Assembly (NCBI RefSeq): GCF_000785435.2
Contig: NZ_JTDB02000002.1
Coordinates: 1,158,284-1,222,283, forward strand
DNA: 64,000 nucleotides
Reading direction: 5' to 3'
From: Paraburkholderia sacchari
Lineage (GTDB): Bacteria > Pseudomonadota > Gammaproteobacteria > Burkholderiales > Burkholderiaceae
In this document: positions 38,703 through 49,347 of the stretch, piece by piece
How positions within the stretch are numbered: position 1 is the stretch's first letter
Layout of the letters: each line of letters opens with the position of its first letter
The notes under the pieces: generated by a model
The model's input: only the letters and a program-made list of their open reading frames with translations
What the model was told of the DNA's origin: nothing
Databases searched by the model: none
Made by a program: the position numbers and the translations under genes

Positions 38703-39058
38703 CGGTGGGCGGGCGAGGCGGCGGGGCCGGAACTGCGCCAGGATTGGTTCGGAATCGGGGTGCGGGTCGCGCGGTGCGGCCGCTAGCGGCAAGCTTACGC
38801 CGTTCGGCGCGGCTTCGCGGTTATGCCGCCCATGCCGCGGCCGCTCGTTGTGCCGCCTGGGGGCGGGCCGGCGCTGCGGCGCTTCGCCTTGCCCGCGCTG
38901 CGGGCAAGGGCCGGTTTGCCCGCTGTCGCCGGCCGGCGTGCGCTGGCTTCATGGCGACGCGCCATGGCGAGCGCGCCGCCATGCGGCAAGGCACCCGCCA
39001 CGCATGCCCGGCCAACACTGGCCAGGCCGCGTCGAGCGCCTTTTCTGCGCCTGGGACC
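38703..39058. other. intergenic region between purD and hemF
   Basis: About 355 bases, very GC-rich, no gene supported. It contains a 9-bp stem-loop (38887-38895 with 38901-38909) and a smaller one (GGCCA/TGGCC near 39010-39023). Neither has a T tract. Possibly attenuates or ends the purD transcript. Confidence 0.35.
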
Positions 39059-40333
39059 TTACTGCTTGCGCCCTGCGGCGCGATAGCCGATGTCGTGGCG
39101 ATACTGCATGCCGTCGAACGAGATGCGGTTCACGGTCTCGTAAGCCACCTTCTGCGCGCTGCGCACGGAATCGGCGAGGCCCACCACGCACAGCACACGG
39201 CCGCCCGAGGTCACGAGCTTGCCGTCCACGAACTGCGTGCCCGCATGGAACGTGACCGAATCGGCGGTCTCGGCGGGGATGTCGTTGATGCGGTCGCCCT
39301 TGCGCGGCGTGTCCGGGTAGTTGTGCGCGGCCAGCACGACGCCGAGTGCGGTGCGGCGGTCCCATTCGAGCTCGACCTGGTCGAGCGAGCCGGCAATCGC
39401 ATGCTCCACGACCTTCGAGAAGTCGCCCTTCAGGCGCGCCATGATCGGCTGCGTTTCCGGATCGCCCATGCGGCAGTTGAATTCGAGCGTCTTCGGGTTG
39501 CCCTGCGCGTCGATCATCAGGCCCGCGTAGAGGAAGCCCGTGTAGCGGATGCCTTCCTTCTCCATGCCCGCCACGGTCGGCAGGATGATTTCGCGCATCA
39601 CGCGCGCGTGCAGCTGCGGCGTGACGATGGGCGCGGGCGAGTAGGCGCCCATGCCGCCCGTGTTCGGGCCCTGATCGCCGTCTTGCAGGCGCTTGTGGTC
39701 CTGGCTCGAGGCGAGCGCGAGCACGTGCTTGCCGTCCACCATGACGATGAAGCTCGCTTCCTCGCCCGCGAGGAATTCCTCGATCACCACGCGCGCGCCG
39801 GCGTCGCCGAGCTTGTTGTCGGCGAGCATCATGTCGATGGCCTGATGCGCTTCTTCCAGCGACATCGCCACCACCACGCCCTTGCCCGCGGCGAGGCCGT
39901 CGGCCTTGATCACGATGGGCGCGCCGTTTTTCTCGACATAGGCGTGCGCGGCCGTGGCGTCCGAGAACGTCTCGTAGGCGGCCGTGGGGATGTTGTGGCG
40001 CTTCATGAACGCCTTCGCGAAGTCCTTCGAGCTTTCGAGCTGAGCGGCTTCCTTCGTGGGGCCGAACACCTTCAGGCCGCGCTGGCGGAATACGTTGACG
40101 ATGCCGGCCGCGAGCGGCGCTTCCGGCCCGACCACGGTGAGGGCGACCTGTTCGCGCTCGGCGAAATCGGCGAGCTCGTTGATGTCCGTGATGTCGACGT
40201 TGGCGAGCCGCTCGTCCTGCGCGGTGCCGCCGTTGCCCGGTGCGACGTAGACGAGCTGGACGCGCGGCGCCTGCGCGAGCTTCCACGCCAGCGCATGTTC
40301 GCGGCCGCCAGAACCGACGACGAGTAACTTCAT
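39059..40333 (-). CDS. purD: phosphoribosylamine-glycine ligase
   Basis: Purine synthesis: phosphoribosylamine + glycine + ATP to GAR. 424 residues, full length. Starts MKLLVVGSGGREHALAWKL. The ATP-grasp motifs IKADGLAAGKGVVVA, EEFLAGEEASF and the metal site EFNCRMGDPETQ are present. It supplies the substrate of purT, also in this window. Lies 174 bp downstream of yebC. Confidence 0.97.
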   Translation of the reverse strand: MKLLVVGSGGREHALAWKLAQAPRVQLVYVAPGNGGTAQDERLANVDITDINELADFAEREQVALTVVGPEAPLAAGIVNVFRQRGLKVFGPTKEAAQLESSKDFAKAFMKRHNIPTAAYETFSDATAAHAYVEKNGAPIVIKADGLAAGKGVVVAMSLEEAHQAIDMMLADNKLGDAGARVVIEEFLAGEEASFIVMVDGKHVLALASSQDHKRLQDGDQGPNTGGMGAYSPAPIVTPQLHARVMREIILPTVAGMEKEGIRYTGFLYAGLMIDAQGNPKTLEFNCRMGDPETQPIMARLKGDFSKVVEHAIAGSLDQVELEWDRRTALGVVLAAHNYPDTPRKGDRINDIPAETADSVTFHAGTQFVDGKLVTSGGRVLCVVGLADSVRSAQKVAYETVNRISFDGMQYRHDIGYRAAGRKQ

Positions 40334-40412
40334 GTAAATCCCCGAAAGACCAGAACCAGAAACAGTTGCGGCCGGCGCTTCGATGCGCCGGCCGTGAAGG
40401 CGTTGGTGCCGC

Positions 40413-40444
40413 GAACCGCGGAACCGCGGAACCGCGGAACCGCG
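40413..40444. repeat. 8-bp tandem repeat, 4 copies, in the yebC-purD spacer
   Basis: Unit gaaccgcg repeated four times exactly (40413-40420 through 40437-40444). The junctions create three CCGCGG palindromes. Confidence 0.95.
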
Positions 40445-40507
40445 ACTCAAGCGCGCCCGAGCGTGGCGCGGCCGGTCAGCCGCAGCGCCCGCTCGCGCCA
40501 AAGCCGC

Positions 40508-41236
40508 TTATTCCTCGTCGATCGACGCGTTGGTGTACACCTCCTGGACATCGTCCAGGTTTTCGAGCGCGTCGAGCAGCTTTTGCATCTTCACCGCGTC
40601 GTCGCCCGTGAATTCGACTTCCGTTTGCGGCTTCATCGTGACTTCGGCCATTTCGGCCTTGAAGCCCGCGCCTTCGAGCGCGTCCTTCACCTTCTGGAAG
40701 TCGTTGGGCTGGCAGATCACCTCGATGCTGCCGTCCTCGTTCGTGACGACGTCGTCGGCGCCCGCTTCGAGCGCGGCGTCCATCAGCTTGTCCTCCGGCG
40801 TGCCGGGGGCGAAGAGGAACTGGCCGACGTGATCGAACATGAACGACACCGAGCCGTCCGTGCCCATGTTGCCGCCGAACTTCGAGAACGCGTGGCGCAC
40901 TTCCGCGACGGTGCGGGTGCGGTTGTCGGTCATGGTGTCGACGATCACCGCCGCGCCGCCGATGCCGTAGCCTTCGTAGCGGATTTCCTCGTAGTTCGCG
41001 CCGTCGACGCCGCCCACGCCGCGCTGGATCGCGCGGTTGATGTTGTCCTTGGGCATGTTGGCGTCGTAGGCCTTGTCCACGGCCAGGCGCAGGCGCGGGT
41101 TCGAGTCGATCTCGCCGCCGCCCATGCGCGCCGCAACCTGGATTTCCTTGATGAGCCGCGTCCAGACCTTGCCGCGCTTCGCGTCAGCAGCTGCCTTCTT
41201 GTGCTTGATGTTGGCCCATTTCGAATGACCCGCCAT
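40508..41236 (-). CDS. yebC: YebC/PmpR family protein
   Basis: 242-residue YebC family protein, known as a DNA-binding regulator (PmpR) and in some members as a translation factor for stalling motifs. Hallmarks: [39 protein letters not shown] and [13 protein letters not shown]. Length is normal. ATG 41236 follows GAGAAAGGT. Confidence 0.95.
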   Translation of the reverse strand: MAGHSKWANIKHKKAAADAKRGKVWTRLIKEIQVAARMGGGEIDSNPRLRLAVDKAYDANMPKDNINRAIQRGVGGVDGANYEEIRYEGYGIGGAAVIVDTMTDNRTRTVAEVRHAFSKFGGNMGTDGSVSFMFDHVGQFLFAPGTPEDKLMDAALEAGADDVVTNEDGSIEVICQPNDFQKVKDALEGAGFKAEMAEVTMKPQTEVEFTGDDAVKMQKLLDALENLDDVQEVYTNASIDEE

Positions 41237-41718
41237 ACCTTTCTCCGTCGCACGCTTCACGCGTGCATGGTGCAGTTGTCGTTACCGCAGTTTTCAATAC
41301 GATGCCGGGGCCGGCGTGGCGCGCTCGTTTGTGCGCGGCCCATGCTTGCGTGCCGGTGTGCCCATCCGCGATTGTCTGTCCGTCCGATGCCTCGACCGCA
41401 GCCGGCTTGTCGCGCGCGCGGCCGGGCTTGCCGGTGGCGCTTTGTGCGGGACGTGCGCCGGGGGCGCGTCGGCGCATTGGGGCGCGCTTCGCGAAGTCCA
41501 GGGGACTTTTGGGGACAGTCAGGCAGACCCGGTCGGGAAGAGGTGAATTTTATCACGCCGGGAGCGCTCGGCCTCACCCCTCGATGGTCTGGATGCGCCG
41601 GAGCGCGGATTTTTCGCGCGCGCGAACGGCTGCGAAGAGGGGAGGCAAAGGGGGGGCGGCGAAGATGGACCGAGGAGGACCGAAGCGTGGCGGCCAGGAC
41701 GCCGCCCCCCAAGCGGCA
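41237..41718. other. gene-free spacer between upp and yebC
   Basis: About 480 bases with only shadow reading frames. Leftward, GATAAAAT near 41551-41558 may be a -10 for yebC; no matching -35 seen. A purine-rich patch at 41635-41695 precedes the upp stop. Confidence 0.35.
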
Positions 41719-42369
41719 TCAGTTCTTGGTGCCGAACAGACGGTCGCCGGCGTCGCCGAGACCCGGGACGATATAAGCGTGCTCGTTCAGGTGCGTGTCG
41801 AGCGAGGCCACGTAGAGCCGCACGTCCGGATGCGCCTGCTGGAACACCTCGACGCCTTCGGGCGCGGCCACCAGCGCGAGGAAGCGGATGCGCTCGCCGG
41901 GCACGCCGCGGCGCTTGAGCACGTCGATTGCGTGCGCGGCCGAGTAGCCGGTCGCAACCATCGGGTCGCACAGGATGAAGGTGCGGTCCTCGAGGTCGGG
42001 CAGGCGCACGAGGTACTCGACCGGGCGGTGGTCGTCGGCGCGATAGACGCCGATGTGGCCCACGCGTGCCGACGGGATCAGTTCGAGCAGCCCGTCGGAC
42101 ATGCCTACGCCCGCGCGCAGCACCGGCACGATCGCGAGCTTCTTGCCGGCGATCACTGGCGCGTCGATCTCGACGAGCGGAGTTTGCACGCGGCGCGTCG
42201 TGACCGGCAGCTCGCGCGTGATTTCGTAGCCCATCAGTAGCGTGATCTCGCGCAGCAGCTCGCGGAACGTGCGCGTGGACGTGTCCTTGTCGCGCATGTG
42301 GCTGAGCTTGTGCTGGATCAGCGGGTGATCGAGGATGAAGAGATTCGGAAAGCGGCTGTCCTGTTTCAT
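41719..42369 (-). CDS. upp: uracil phosphoribosyltransferase
   Basis: Pyrimidine salvage: uracil + PRPP to UMP. 216 residues. Conserved: [27 protein letters not shown], the PRPP loop [15 protein letters not shown] and the C-terminal uracil site [18 protein letters not shown] 42369 begins [11 protein letters not shown]. No uraA-type permease is adjacent. Confidence 0.97.
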   Translation of the reverse strand: MKQDSRFPNLFILDHPLIQHKLSHMRDKDTSTRTFRELLREITLLMGYEITRELPVTTRRVQTPLVEIDAPVIAGKKLAIVPVLRAGVGMSDGLLELIPSARVGHIGVYRADDHRPVEYLVRLPDLEDRTFILCDPMVATGYSAAHAIDVLKRRGVPGERIRFLALVAAPEGVEVFQQAHPDVRLYVASLDTHLNEHAYIVPGLGDAGDRLFGTKN

Positions 42370-42703
42370 GGCGGGGCGCACGAGGCTGCAAGGGGTGTTG
42401 GGGTGTCGGCCGCGGCGCTGCCGGCTGCCTGGTTCCGGCGGGGCTCGCGCGAGCGCTGGGCCGCGCTACAGGCGCAAGTATACGAGAACCGGGCAAGAAC
42501 AGGAGCGCGATTGAGGCCGCGCTGGGGCCACCCTGGGGCCACGGCGGGCCAGTCCGCGCTACCCGCGGCTCGCAGCGTCCCACGCGCGCCGCCCGATTCT
42601 TCTAGAATCGCAAAATTGGGCGCGCGGGCCGCCGCCATTGCGCGGCGGCTTCGCAACCACGCGCCGTCACCGATTCGTCACGCCAATCACAAGGACCGTA
42701 AAG
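42370..42703. other. intergenic region between divergent upp and SDR genes
   Basis: About 330 bases. Leftward TATACT (42482-42477) is a good -10 for upp without a clear -35. A palindrome GATTC-TTCTA-GAATC at 42595-42609, with TTCTAGAA at its core, lies about 95 bases before the SDR start and may be a regulator site. No gene seen. Confidence 0.4.
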
Positions 42704-43483
42704 ATGGACATGGGCATCGCAGGACGCAGCGCGCTGGTGTGCGCCGCAAGCAAGGGACTGGGGCGCGGTTGCGCCGAGGCGCTCGCGGCTGAGGGCGTGA
42801 ACGTGACGATCGTCGCGCGCACGGCGCAAACGCTCGAGGAAACCGCCGCGCGGATTCGCGCAAATACCGGCGTCGAGGTCAAGGCCGTGGCCTGCGACAT
42901 CACCACCGAGGCCGGCCGCGCCGCCGCGCTCGCCGCCTGCCCGTCGCCGGACATCCTCGTGAACAATGCGGGCGGCCCGCCGCCGGGAGACTTTCGCACC
43001 TACACGCACGAAGCCTGGCTCGCCGCGCTCGAAGCGAACATGCTCACGCCGATCGCGCTGATCCAGGCCACCATCGACGCCATGAGCCAGCGTGGCTTCG
43101 GGCGCATCGTCAACATCACGAGTTCCTCGGTGAAGGCGCCTATCGACGTGCTCGGCCTCTCGAACGGCGCACGCTCGGGCCTCACGGGCTTCGTCGCGGG
43201 CGTCGCGCGCCAGGTCGCGGGCACGGGCGTGACGATCAACAACCTGTTGCCGGGCTCGTTCGACACCGACCGCATCCAGGCCACCAACGTCGCGCAATCG
43301 AAGGCGAGCAATTTGTCGCTCGAGGAAGTGCGCGCGCGCCGCGTGAAAGCGATTCCGGCAGGCCGCTTCGGCACGCCCGAGGAATTCGGCCGCGCCTGTG
43401 CGTTCCTGTGCAGCGTCCATGCGGGCTATATCACAGGACAAAACTGGCTGATCGACGGCGGTGCGTATCCGGGAACGTTCTGA
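42704..43483 (+). CDS. SDR family protein lacking the catalytic Tyr/Lys
   Basis: 259-residue short-chain dehydrogenase/reductase. The Rossmann nucleotide loop is [21 protein letters not shown] is present, and the Ser is in ITSSSVKAP. Where YxxxK is expected the sequence reads [10 protein letters not shown]: the Tyr position is Ser and Lys is Arg. This is the pattern of a known atypical BKR-like SDR subgroup, so the change is probably old rather than damage. AAGGA precedes ATG 42704. mgsA and a quinone oxidoreductase follow in the same direction (80 and 72 bp gaps). Confidence 0.85.
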   Translation: MDMGIAGRSALVCAASKGLGRGCAEALAAEGVNVTIVARTAQTLEETAARIRANTGVEVKAVACDITTEAGRAAALAACPSPDILVNNAGGPPPGDFRTYTHEAWLAALEANMLTPIALIQATIDAMSQRGFGRIVNITSSSVKAPIDVLGLSNGARSGLTGFVAGVARQVAGTGVTINNLLPGSFDTDRIQATNVAQSKASNLSLEEVRARRVKAIPAGRFGTPEEFGRACAFLCSVHAGYITGQNWLIDGGAYPGTF

Positions 43484-43563
43484 TCCGGTACGTTCTGTTC
43501 GGCGCGCAGCCGCGCGCACGACACACGCAAACCTCATCGAAACAAGAAACAAGGAAGAAGGCC

Positions 43564-43953
43564 ATGCCCACCCGCGTCGCGCTGATCGCGCACGACCACA
43601 AGAAGGACGACATCATCAGGCTCACCGGCGAGTACGTCGACACGCTGCGCCGCTGCGAGCTGCTCGCGACCGGCACGACGGGCGGACGCATCGCGGCGGC
43701 GCATGGCCTGAACGTCGAGCGCATGCTCTCGGGCCCGCACGGCGGCGACCTGCAGATCGGCGCGCAACTCGCCGAAGGCAATGTCGACGTGGTGATCTTC
43801 CTGCGCGATCCCATGACCCCGCAGCCGCACGAGCCCGACATCAACGCGCTCGTGCGTGCCTGCGACGTGCACGACGTACCGTGCGCGACCAACATCTCGA
43901 CGGCACGCATGATCCTCGACGTGCTCACGCTACGTCTGAAAGACGAGATCTGA
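43564..43953 (+). CDS. mgsA: methylglyoxal synthase
   Basis: 129-residue MgsA: dihydroxyacetone phosphate to methylglyoxal and phosphate, a bypass that relieves sugar-phosphate stress. Conserved: [20 protein letters not shown] (phosphate loop), [13 protein letters not shown] and [14 protein letters not shown] with catalytic Asp residues. Flanked by two likely NAD(P)H oxidoreductases on the same strand, which could handle reactive carbonyls. Confidence 0.96.
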   Translation: MPTRVALIAHDHKKDDIIRLTGEYVDTLRRCELLATGTTGGRIAAAHGLNVERMLSGPHGGDLQIGAQLAEGNVDVVIFLRDPMTPQPHEPDINALVRACDVHDVPCATNISTARMILDVLTLRLKDEI

Positions 43954-44025
43954 GCGCCGCGCGCTGGGCGCGAGCCCCAGACTCACTGGACTGACTCGCA
44001 GTACTCACAGAACGAAGGAGGCAGC

Positions 44026-45000
44026 ATGACCAAGGCAATCCGTTACGAGAAGACCGGCGGCCCCGAAGTGATGAAGTGGGTGGACGTCACGGTGGGCGAG
44101 CCGGGCGAGGGCGAGATCCGCGTGAAGCAGAGCGCCTGCGGGCTCAATTACATCGACGTGTACTTCCGCAGCGGGCTCTATCCGCAGCCGCTGCCGGCCG
44201 GTCTCGGCATGGAGGCTGCGGGCGAAGTCGTGGCCGTGGGCCCGGGCGTCGCGCTCGTGAAGCCCGGCGATCGCGTGGCGTATGTCGCGCGTCCGCCGGG
44301 TGCGTATGCGCAGGAGCGCGTGCTGCGCGCGGATCAGGTGATCCGCCTGCCCGACGCGATCAGCGACGAGCAGGCCGCCTCCATCATGCTGCAAGGCCTG
44401 ACCGCGCAATATCTGCTGCGCCGCACGTACCGCGTGAAGGCGGGCGACACGATCCTGATCCAGGCCGCCGCGGGCGGCGTGGGCCTCATCGTGTGCCAGT
44501 GGGCCAAGGCGCTGGGCGCGACCGTGATCGGCACGGTGGGCTCGGACGAGAAGGCCGAAGTCGCGAAGGCGCATGGCTGCGATTACCCGATCGTCTATAC
44601 GGGCGAGGACTTCACCGCGCGCGTGCGCGAGATCACGAACGGCGCGGGCGTGCCCGTGGTGTACGACTCGATCGGCAAGGACACTTATACGAAGTCGCTC
44701 GACTGCCTGGCTCCCCTCGGCCTGTTCGTGAGTTTCGGCAATGCGTCGGGGCCGCTGCCGCCCATCGATTCGTCGGAGTTCGCGGGGCGCGGCTCGCTGT
44801 TCTTCACGCGTCCGACGCTCTTCACCTACATCGCGAAGCGTGCCGATTATGAGGCGATGAGCGCCGAGTTGTTCGAAGTGGTCGCCTCGGGCAAGGTCAA
44901 GACCTCGATCAACCAGCGCTATGCGCTGCAGGACGTGGGCCAGGCTCACGCCGATCTCGAAGCGCGCCGCACGACCGGCTCGACCATTCTGCTGCCGTAA
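44026..45000 (+). CDS. qor: NADPH quinone oxidoreductase, zinc-independent MDR family
   Basis: 324-residue quinone oxidoreductase 1 type enzyme. Seen: ACGLNYIDVYFRSGLYP, GMEAAGEVVAVGPGV, the coenzyme loop AAAGGVGLIVCQWAK and C-terminal RTTGSTILLP. No zinc ligands. AAGGAGG gives it a very strong ribosome site. Last gene of the SDR-mgsA-qor series. Confidence 0.92.
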   Translation: MTKAIRYEKTGGPEVMKWVDVTVGEPGEGEIRVKQSACGLNYIDVYFRSGLYPQPLPAGLGMEAAGEVVAVGPGVALVKPGDRVAYVARPPGAYAQERVLRADQVIRLPDAISDEQAASIMLQGLTAQYLLRRTYRVKAGDTILIQAAAGGVGLIVCQWAKALGATVIGTVGSDEKAEVAKAHGCDYPIVYTGEDFTARVREITNGAGVPVVYDSIGKDTYTKSLDCLAPLGLFVSFGNASGPLPPIDSSEFAGRGSLFFTRPTLFTYIAKRADYEAMSAELFEVVASGKVKTSINQRYALQDVGQAHADLEARRTTGSTILLP

Positions 45001-45017
45001 TTTAGCGGCATTCACCT

Positions 45018-45054
45018 GACGGGGGCGCGCGTGCCTGCCATGCGCGCCCCCGTC
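45018..45054 (+). terminator. hairpin after qor
   Basis: A 13-bp perfect GC stem (45018-45030 with 45042-45054) around 11 bases, 17 bases after the qor stop and ahead of the kdp operon. Only a short T run follows. Confidence 0.6.
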
Positions 45055-45159
45055 CGCGTTTACGTGATTTTTATACGCGCACCAAAACCTTTGATCCGGA
45101 TTTAATGCAATAACCACTACCTTACGGCCATCCGTCATCCGTGAATGGAGAACACGACA

Positions 45160-45285
45160 ATGGATGTGCTGTATATCGGGGGGCTGGCGGTCTTCGCCGC
45201 GCTCACTTACGCGTTGATCGCCGGCTGCGGGAAGCTCATGCAGTACCGCCGCGCGGATCGGGGCGATACGGGGGCGCGCTCATGA
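45160..45285 (+). CDS. 41-residue membrane protein leading the kdp operon
   Basis: Encodes 41 residues beginning [20 protein letters not shown]: one predicted membrane helix (about 3-22), then [14 protein letters not shown] with a positively charged cytoplasmic end. A GGAG lies about 10 bases before the ATG. Its TGA overlaps the kdpF ATG as ATGA, so translation is coupled to the pump genes. I recall similar tiny proteins ahead of kdpF in other proteobacteria but know no assigned function. It may be an accessory peptide like KdpF. Confidence 0.75.
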   Translation: MDVLYIGGLAVFAALTYALIAGCGKLMQYRRADRGDTGARS

Positions 45286-45374
45286 CCTGGATTTTCTGGC
45301 TAGCGGGGGCGGCGACACTGTTGCTGTTCGTTTATCTCTTCAATGCGCTGCTGCGCGCGGAGGAGATCGAATGA
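45282..45374 (+). CDS. kdpF: potassium-transporting ATPase subunit KdpF
   Basis: 30-residue single-helix peptide ([20 protein letters not shown], then [10 protein letters not shown]), matching KdpF in length and its LLRAE-type end. It stabilises the KdpABC complex in the inner membrane. It overlaps both neighbours by 4 bases (ATGA at 45282 and at 45371). Confidence 0.92.
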   Translation: MTWIFWLAGAATLLLFVYLFNALLRAEEIE

Positions 45375-47185
45375 ACGCCAACAATCTGCTGCAAGCGGGG
45401 ATTTTCATCGTCGTCCTGCTCGCGCTCGCGGTGCCGGTCGCGGGCTATATCACGCGCGTGCTCGATGGGCGCTCGCGCGTCGTGCGTCTGTTCGCACCGC
45501 TCGAGAATCTGCTTTACCGCATCGCCGGTGTCGACCCGAGCGCCGAGATGAGCTGGAAGCGCTACGCGCTCGCCACACTCTCGTTCAACGTGCTGGGCGT
45601 GGGTTTTCTTTACGTGCTGCTGCGCATTCAAGGCTGGCTGCCCGATAACCTCGGCAATCCGCAGCGCTTGGGCGCGATGACGGCGGACGGCGCGTTCAAC
45701 ACCGCCGTGAGCTTCGTCACCAACACGAACTGGCAGGACTACACGCCCGAGCAGACCGTGAGCTATCTCACGCAGATGCTCGGCTTGACGGTGCAGAACT
45801 TCCTCTCGGCGGCCACCGGCATCGTCGTGGTGATCGCGCTGATTCGCGGCTTTGCGCGCCACTCGGCGCAAACCATCGGCAACTTCTGGGTCGACCTCAC
45901 GCGCACGACGCTCTACATCCTCGTGCCGATGGCGGCGATCGTCGCGGCGTTGCTGATGAGCCAGGGCATGATCCAGAACTTCAAGTCGTATCAGGACGTG
46001 CCGACGCTCCAGACCACCACCTATGCGGCGCCGAAGCTCGACGCGCAGGGGAATCCGGTCAAGGACGCGAAGGGCAATCCCGTCACCGTCGATACGAAAG
46101 CAACCACGCAGACGCTTGCCATGGGCCCGGTCGCCTCGCAGGTCGCGATCAAGATGCTCGGCACCAACGGCGGCGGCTTCTTCAATGCGAACTCGGCGCA
46201 TCCGTACGAGAATCCCACGCCGTTCTCGAACTTCGTCGAAATGTTGGCGATCCTGATCATTCCGGCGGCGTTGTGTCTCGTGTTCGGCAACGTCGTGGGC
46301 GACCGCAGGCAGGGCGTGGCGGTGCTCGCGGTGATGGGAATCGCGTTCGCCGTCGCGGTGGGCGTCGAGCTCTCGGCGGAGCAGGCGGGCAATCCGCTGC
46401 TCGCATCGCTGAACGTCGATCAGCACGCGAGCGCGCTGCAAGCCGGCGGCAACATGGAAGGCAAGGAAACGCGTTTCAGCATCGCGCAGACGGGCATCTT
46501 CGTCGTGGCGACCACGGCGGCTTCGTGCGGCGCCGTGAATGCGATGCACGACTCGCTCACGCCGCTCGGCGGCCTCGTGCCGATGCTCTTCATCCAGCTT
46601 GGCGAGGTGATCTTCGGCGGGGTGGGCTCGGGCCTCTACGGCATGCTCGTGTTCGCGCTTCTGGCGGTGTTCGTGGCGGGCCTGATGATCGGGCGCACGC
46701 CCGAGTACGTGGGCAAGAAGATCGAGTCGTTCGAGATGAAGATGGTTGCCATCGTCGTGCTGCTCACGCCGATGCTGGTGCTGCTCGGCACCTCGATCGC
46801 CGTGCTGGCCGACGCGGGCAAGGCCGGCATCGCCAACCCCGGCGCGCATGGCTTCTCCGAAATCCTCTACGCGTTCAGCTCCGCCGCGAACAACAACGGC
46901 AGCGCGTTCGCGGGCCTCACGGTCAACACGCCGTTCTACAACTCGCTGCTCGGCATCGCGATGTGGTTCGGCCGCTTCGGCACCATCGTGCCGGTGCTCG
47001 CCATCGCGGGCTCGCTCGCGGCCAAGAAGCGCATTGCCGTGACGGGCGGCACGTTGCCCACGCATGGGCCGCTTTTTGTCGTGCTGCTGCTCGGCACCGT
47101 GCTGCTGGTGGGCGCGCTCACCTATGTGCCGGCGCTCGCGCTCGGCCCCGGTGTGGAGCATCTGATCATGATGGGCGTGCATTGA
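45371..47185 (+). CDS. kdpA: potassium-transporting ATPase subunit A
   Basis: 604-residue K+-selective channel-like subunit with about ten membrane helices in four pseudo-repeats. Selectivity-filter-type loops include [41 protein letters not shown] and [14 protein letters not shown]. Works with KdpB, KdpC and KdpF to import K+ with high affinity. Confidence 0.97.
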   Translation: MNANNLLQAGIFIVVLLALAVPVAGYITRVLDGRSRVVRLFAPLENLLYRIAGVDPSAEMSWKRYALATLSFNVLGVGFLYVLLRIQGWLPDNLGNPQRLGAMTADGAFNTAVSFVTNTNWQDYTPEQTVSYLTQMLGLTVQNFLSAATGIVVVIALIRGFARHSAQTIGNFWVDLTRTTLYILVPMAAIVAALLMSQGMIQNFKSYQDVPTLQTTTYAAPKLDAQGNPVKDAKGNPVTVDTKATTQTLAMGPVASQVAIKMLGTNGGGFFNANSAHPYENPTPFSNFVEMLAILIIPAALCLVFGNVVGDRRQGVAVLAVMGIAFAVAVGVELSAEQAGNPLLASLNVDQHASALQAGGNMEGKETRFSIAQTGIFVVATTAASCGAVNAMHDSLTPLGGLVPMLFIQLGEVIFGGVGSGLYGMLVFALLAVFVAGLMIGRTPEYVGKKIESFEMKMVAIVVLLTPMLVLLGTSIAVLADAGKAGIANPGAHGFSEILYAFSSAANNNGSAFAGLTVNTPFYNSLLGIAMWFGRFGTIVPVLAIAGSLAAKKRIAVTGGTLPTHGPLFVVLLLGTVLLVGALTYVPALALGPGVEHLIMMGVH

Positions 47186-47201
47186 ACGGGAACATCATCA
47201 A

Positions 47202-49313
47202 ATGACACAACATAGTGCAACACGATCCATGTTCGATCCGGCGCTCGTGCGTCCGGCTATCGTGGACTCGTTCAGGAAACTCAATCCGCGCACCCAGTTG
47301 CGCAACCCGGTGATGTTCTGCGTCTACGTGGGCAGCGTGCTCACGACGATCCTCTGGGTCGCGGCGCTGATGGGCCAGGCCGAGGCGCCCGCGGGCTTCA
47401 TTCTCGCGATCGCGCTGTGGCTGTGGTTCACGGTGCTGTTCGCGAACTTCGCCGAGGCGCTCGCCGAAGGGCGCTCGAAGGCGCAGGCCGCATCGCTGCG
47501 CCAGGCCAAGCGCGATGTGATGGCCAAGAAGCTCAACGAGCCGCATCCGAAGGCGCCCATCCGCATCATGACCGCGACCGATTTGCGGCGCGGCGACGTG
47601 GTGCTGGTCGAGACCGGCGACACCATTCCCGCGGACGGCGAGGTGATCGACGGCGTGGCCTCGGTGGACGAATCGGCGATTACGGGCGAATCGGCGCCGG
47701 TGATCCGCGAATCGGGCGGCGACTTTTCGTCGGTCACGGGCGGCACGCGCGTGCTCTCGGACTGGATCGTCGTGCGCGTGACGGCCAACCCCGGCGAGGC
47801 GTTTCTCGACCGCATGATCGCGATGGTCGAGGGCGCCAAGCGCCAGAAGACGCCCAACGAGATCGCGCTCACGATTCTGCTCGTCGCGCTGACCATCGTG
47901 CTGCTGCTCGCGACGGCGACGCTGTTGCCGTTCTCGATGTTCTCGGTGGAAGCCGCGAAGATGGGCCACGTGGTCACGATCACGGTGCTCGTCGCGCTGC
48001 TCGTGTGCCTGATTCCGACCACCATCGGCGGGCTGCTTTCGGCGATCGGCGTGGCGGGCATGAGCCGCATGATGCAGGCCAACGTGATCGCCACCTCGGG
48101 CCGCGCGGTGGAAGCCGCCGGCGACGTGGACGTGCTGCTGCTCGACAAGACCGGCACGATCACACTCGGCAATCGTCAGGCGTCGGCGTTCGTGCCCGCG
48201 CCCGGCGTGACCGAGGAAGCGCTCGCGGACGCCGCGCAACTCGCCTCGCTCGCCGACGAAACGCCCGAGGGCCGCAGCATCGTGGTGCTCGCGAAGCAGC
48301 GTTTCAACATTCGCCAGCGCGACATGGGCTCGCTGCACGCGGTGTTCCTCGCCTTCAGCGCGCAAACTCGCATGAGCGGCGTCGACCTCTCGCCCGAAGG
48401 CACGGCGCCCGGCACGCATGCCCGCGAGATTCGCAAGGGCGCAGCCGATGCGGTCAAGCAATACGTCGCGGCCCACGGCGGCCGTTTCCCCTCGGAAGTC
48501 GACACGGCTGTGGACGACATCGCGCGCCGCGGCAGCACGCCGCTCGTGGTCGCGGAGATGCACGACAAGGTCGCGCGCGTGCTCGGCGTGATCGAATTGA
48601 AGGACGTGGTGAAGGGCGGCATCAAGGAGCGTTTTGCCGAACTGCGCAAGATGGGCATCAAGACCGTGATGGTGACGGGCGACAACCGCCTGACCGCCGC
48701 CGCTATTGCCGCCGAAGCCGGCGTGGACGATTTCCTCGCGCAAGCGACGCCCGAGACCAAGCTCGCGACAATTCGCGAGCACCAGGCCCAGGGCAAGCTC
48801 GTGGCGATGACCGGCGACGGCACCAACGATGCACCGGCGCTCGCCCAGGCCGACGTGGCGGTCGCGATGAACACCGGCACCCAGGCCGCGAAGGAAGCGG
48901 GCAACATGGTCGACCTCGACTCGAACCCGACCAAGCTCATCGAGATCGTGGAGATCGGCAAGCAGATGCTCATGACGCGCGGCTCGCTCACGACCTTCTC
49001 GATCGCCAACGACGTCGCCAAGTACTTCGCGATCATTCCGGCGGCGTTCGCGACGACCTATCCGCAACTGTGCGTGCTCGATGTCATGCATCTGAGCTCG
49101 CCGTCGTCTGCGATTCTTTCGGCCGTGATCTTCAACGCGCTCATCATCGTGATGCTGATACCGCTCGCGCTCAAGGGCGTGAAGTACCGGCCGCTAGGCG
49201 CCGCGACGCTGCTGCGCCGCAATCTGCTGGTCTACGGCCTCGGTGGCATTCTCCTGCCGTTCCCATGCATCAAGCTGATCGACATGGTGCTCACCGCATT
49301 CGGCTGGGTTTGA
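47202..49313 (+). CDS. kdpB: potassium-transporting P-type ATPase subunit B
   Basis: 703-residue P-type ATPase that powers uptake. Seen: the TGES actuator loop ([11 protein letters not shown]), the phosphorylation site [11 protein letters not shown] near residue 315, KGAADAV in the nucleotide domain and hinge [16 protein letters not shown]. About seven membrane segments. It starts 16 bp after kdpA. Confidence 0.97.
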   Translation: MTQHSATRSMFDPALVRPAIVDSFRKLNPRTQLRNPVMFCVYVGSVLTTILWVAALMGQAEAPAGFILAIALWLWFTVLFANFAEALAEGRSKAQAASLRQAKRDVMAKKLNEPHPKAPIRIMTATDLRRGDVVLVETGDTIPADGEVIDGVASVDESAITGESAPVIRESGGDFSSVTGGTRVLSDWIVVRVTANPGEAFLDRMIAMVEGAKRQKTPNEIALTILLVALTIVLLLATATLLPFSMFSVEAAKMGHVVTITVLVALLVCLIPTTIGGLLSAIGVAGMSRMMQANVIATSGRAVEAAGDVDVLLLDKTGTITLGNRQASAFVPAPGVTEEALADAAQLASLADETPEGRSIVVLAKQRFNIRQRDMGSLHAVFLAFSAQTRMSGVDLSPEGTAPGTHAREIRKGAADAVKQYVAAHGGRFPSEVDTAVDDIARRGSTPLVVAEMHDKVARVLGVIELKDVVKGGIKERFAELRKMGIKTVMVTGDNRLTAAAIAAEAGVDDFLAQATPETKLATIREHQAQGKLVAMTGDGTNDAPALAQADVAVAMNTGTQAAKEAGNMVDLDSNPTKLIEIVEIGKQMLMTRGSLTTFSIANDVAKYFAIIPAAFATTYPQLCVLDVMHLSSPSSAILSAVIFNALIIVMLIPLALKGVKYRPLGAATLLRRNLLVYGLGGILLPFPCIKLIDMVLTAFGWV

Positions 49314-49347
49314 CAGTCGCGTGTTATCTGATGAACAGGAATCCAGA

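Noticed and set aside
45332..47182. A 616-codon minus-strand frame opposite kdpA
   Set aside because: Low-complexity His/Arg/Glu sequence with no recognisable family; the plus strand encodes an unmistakable KdpA.
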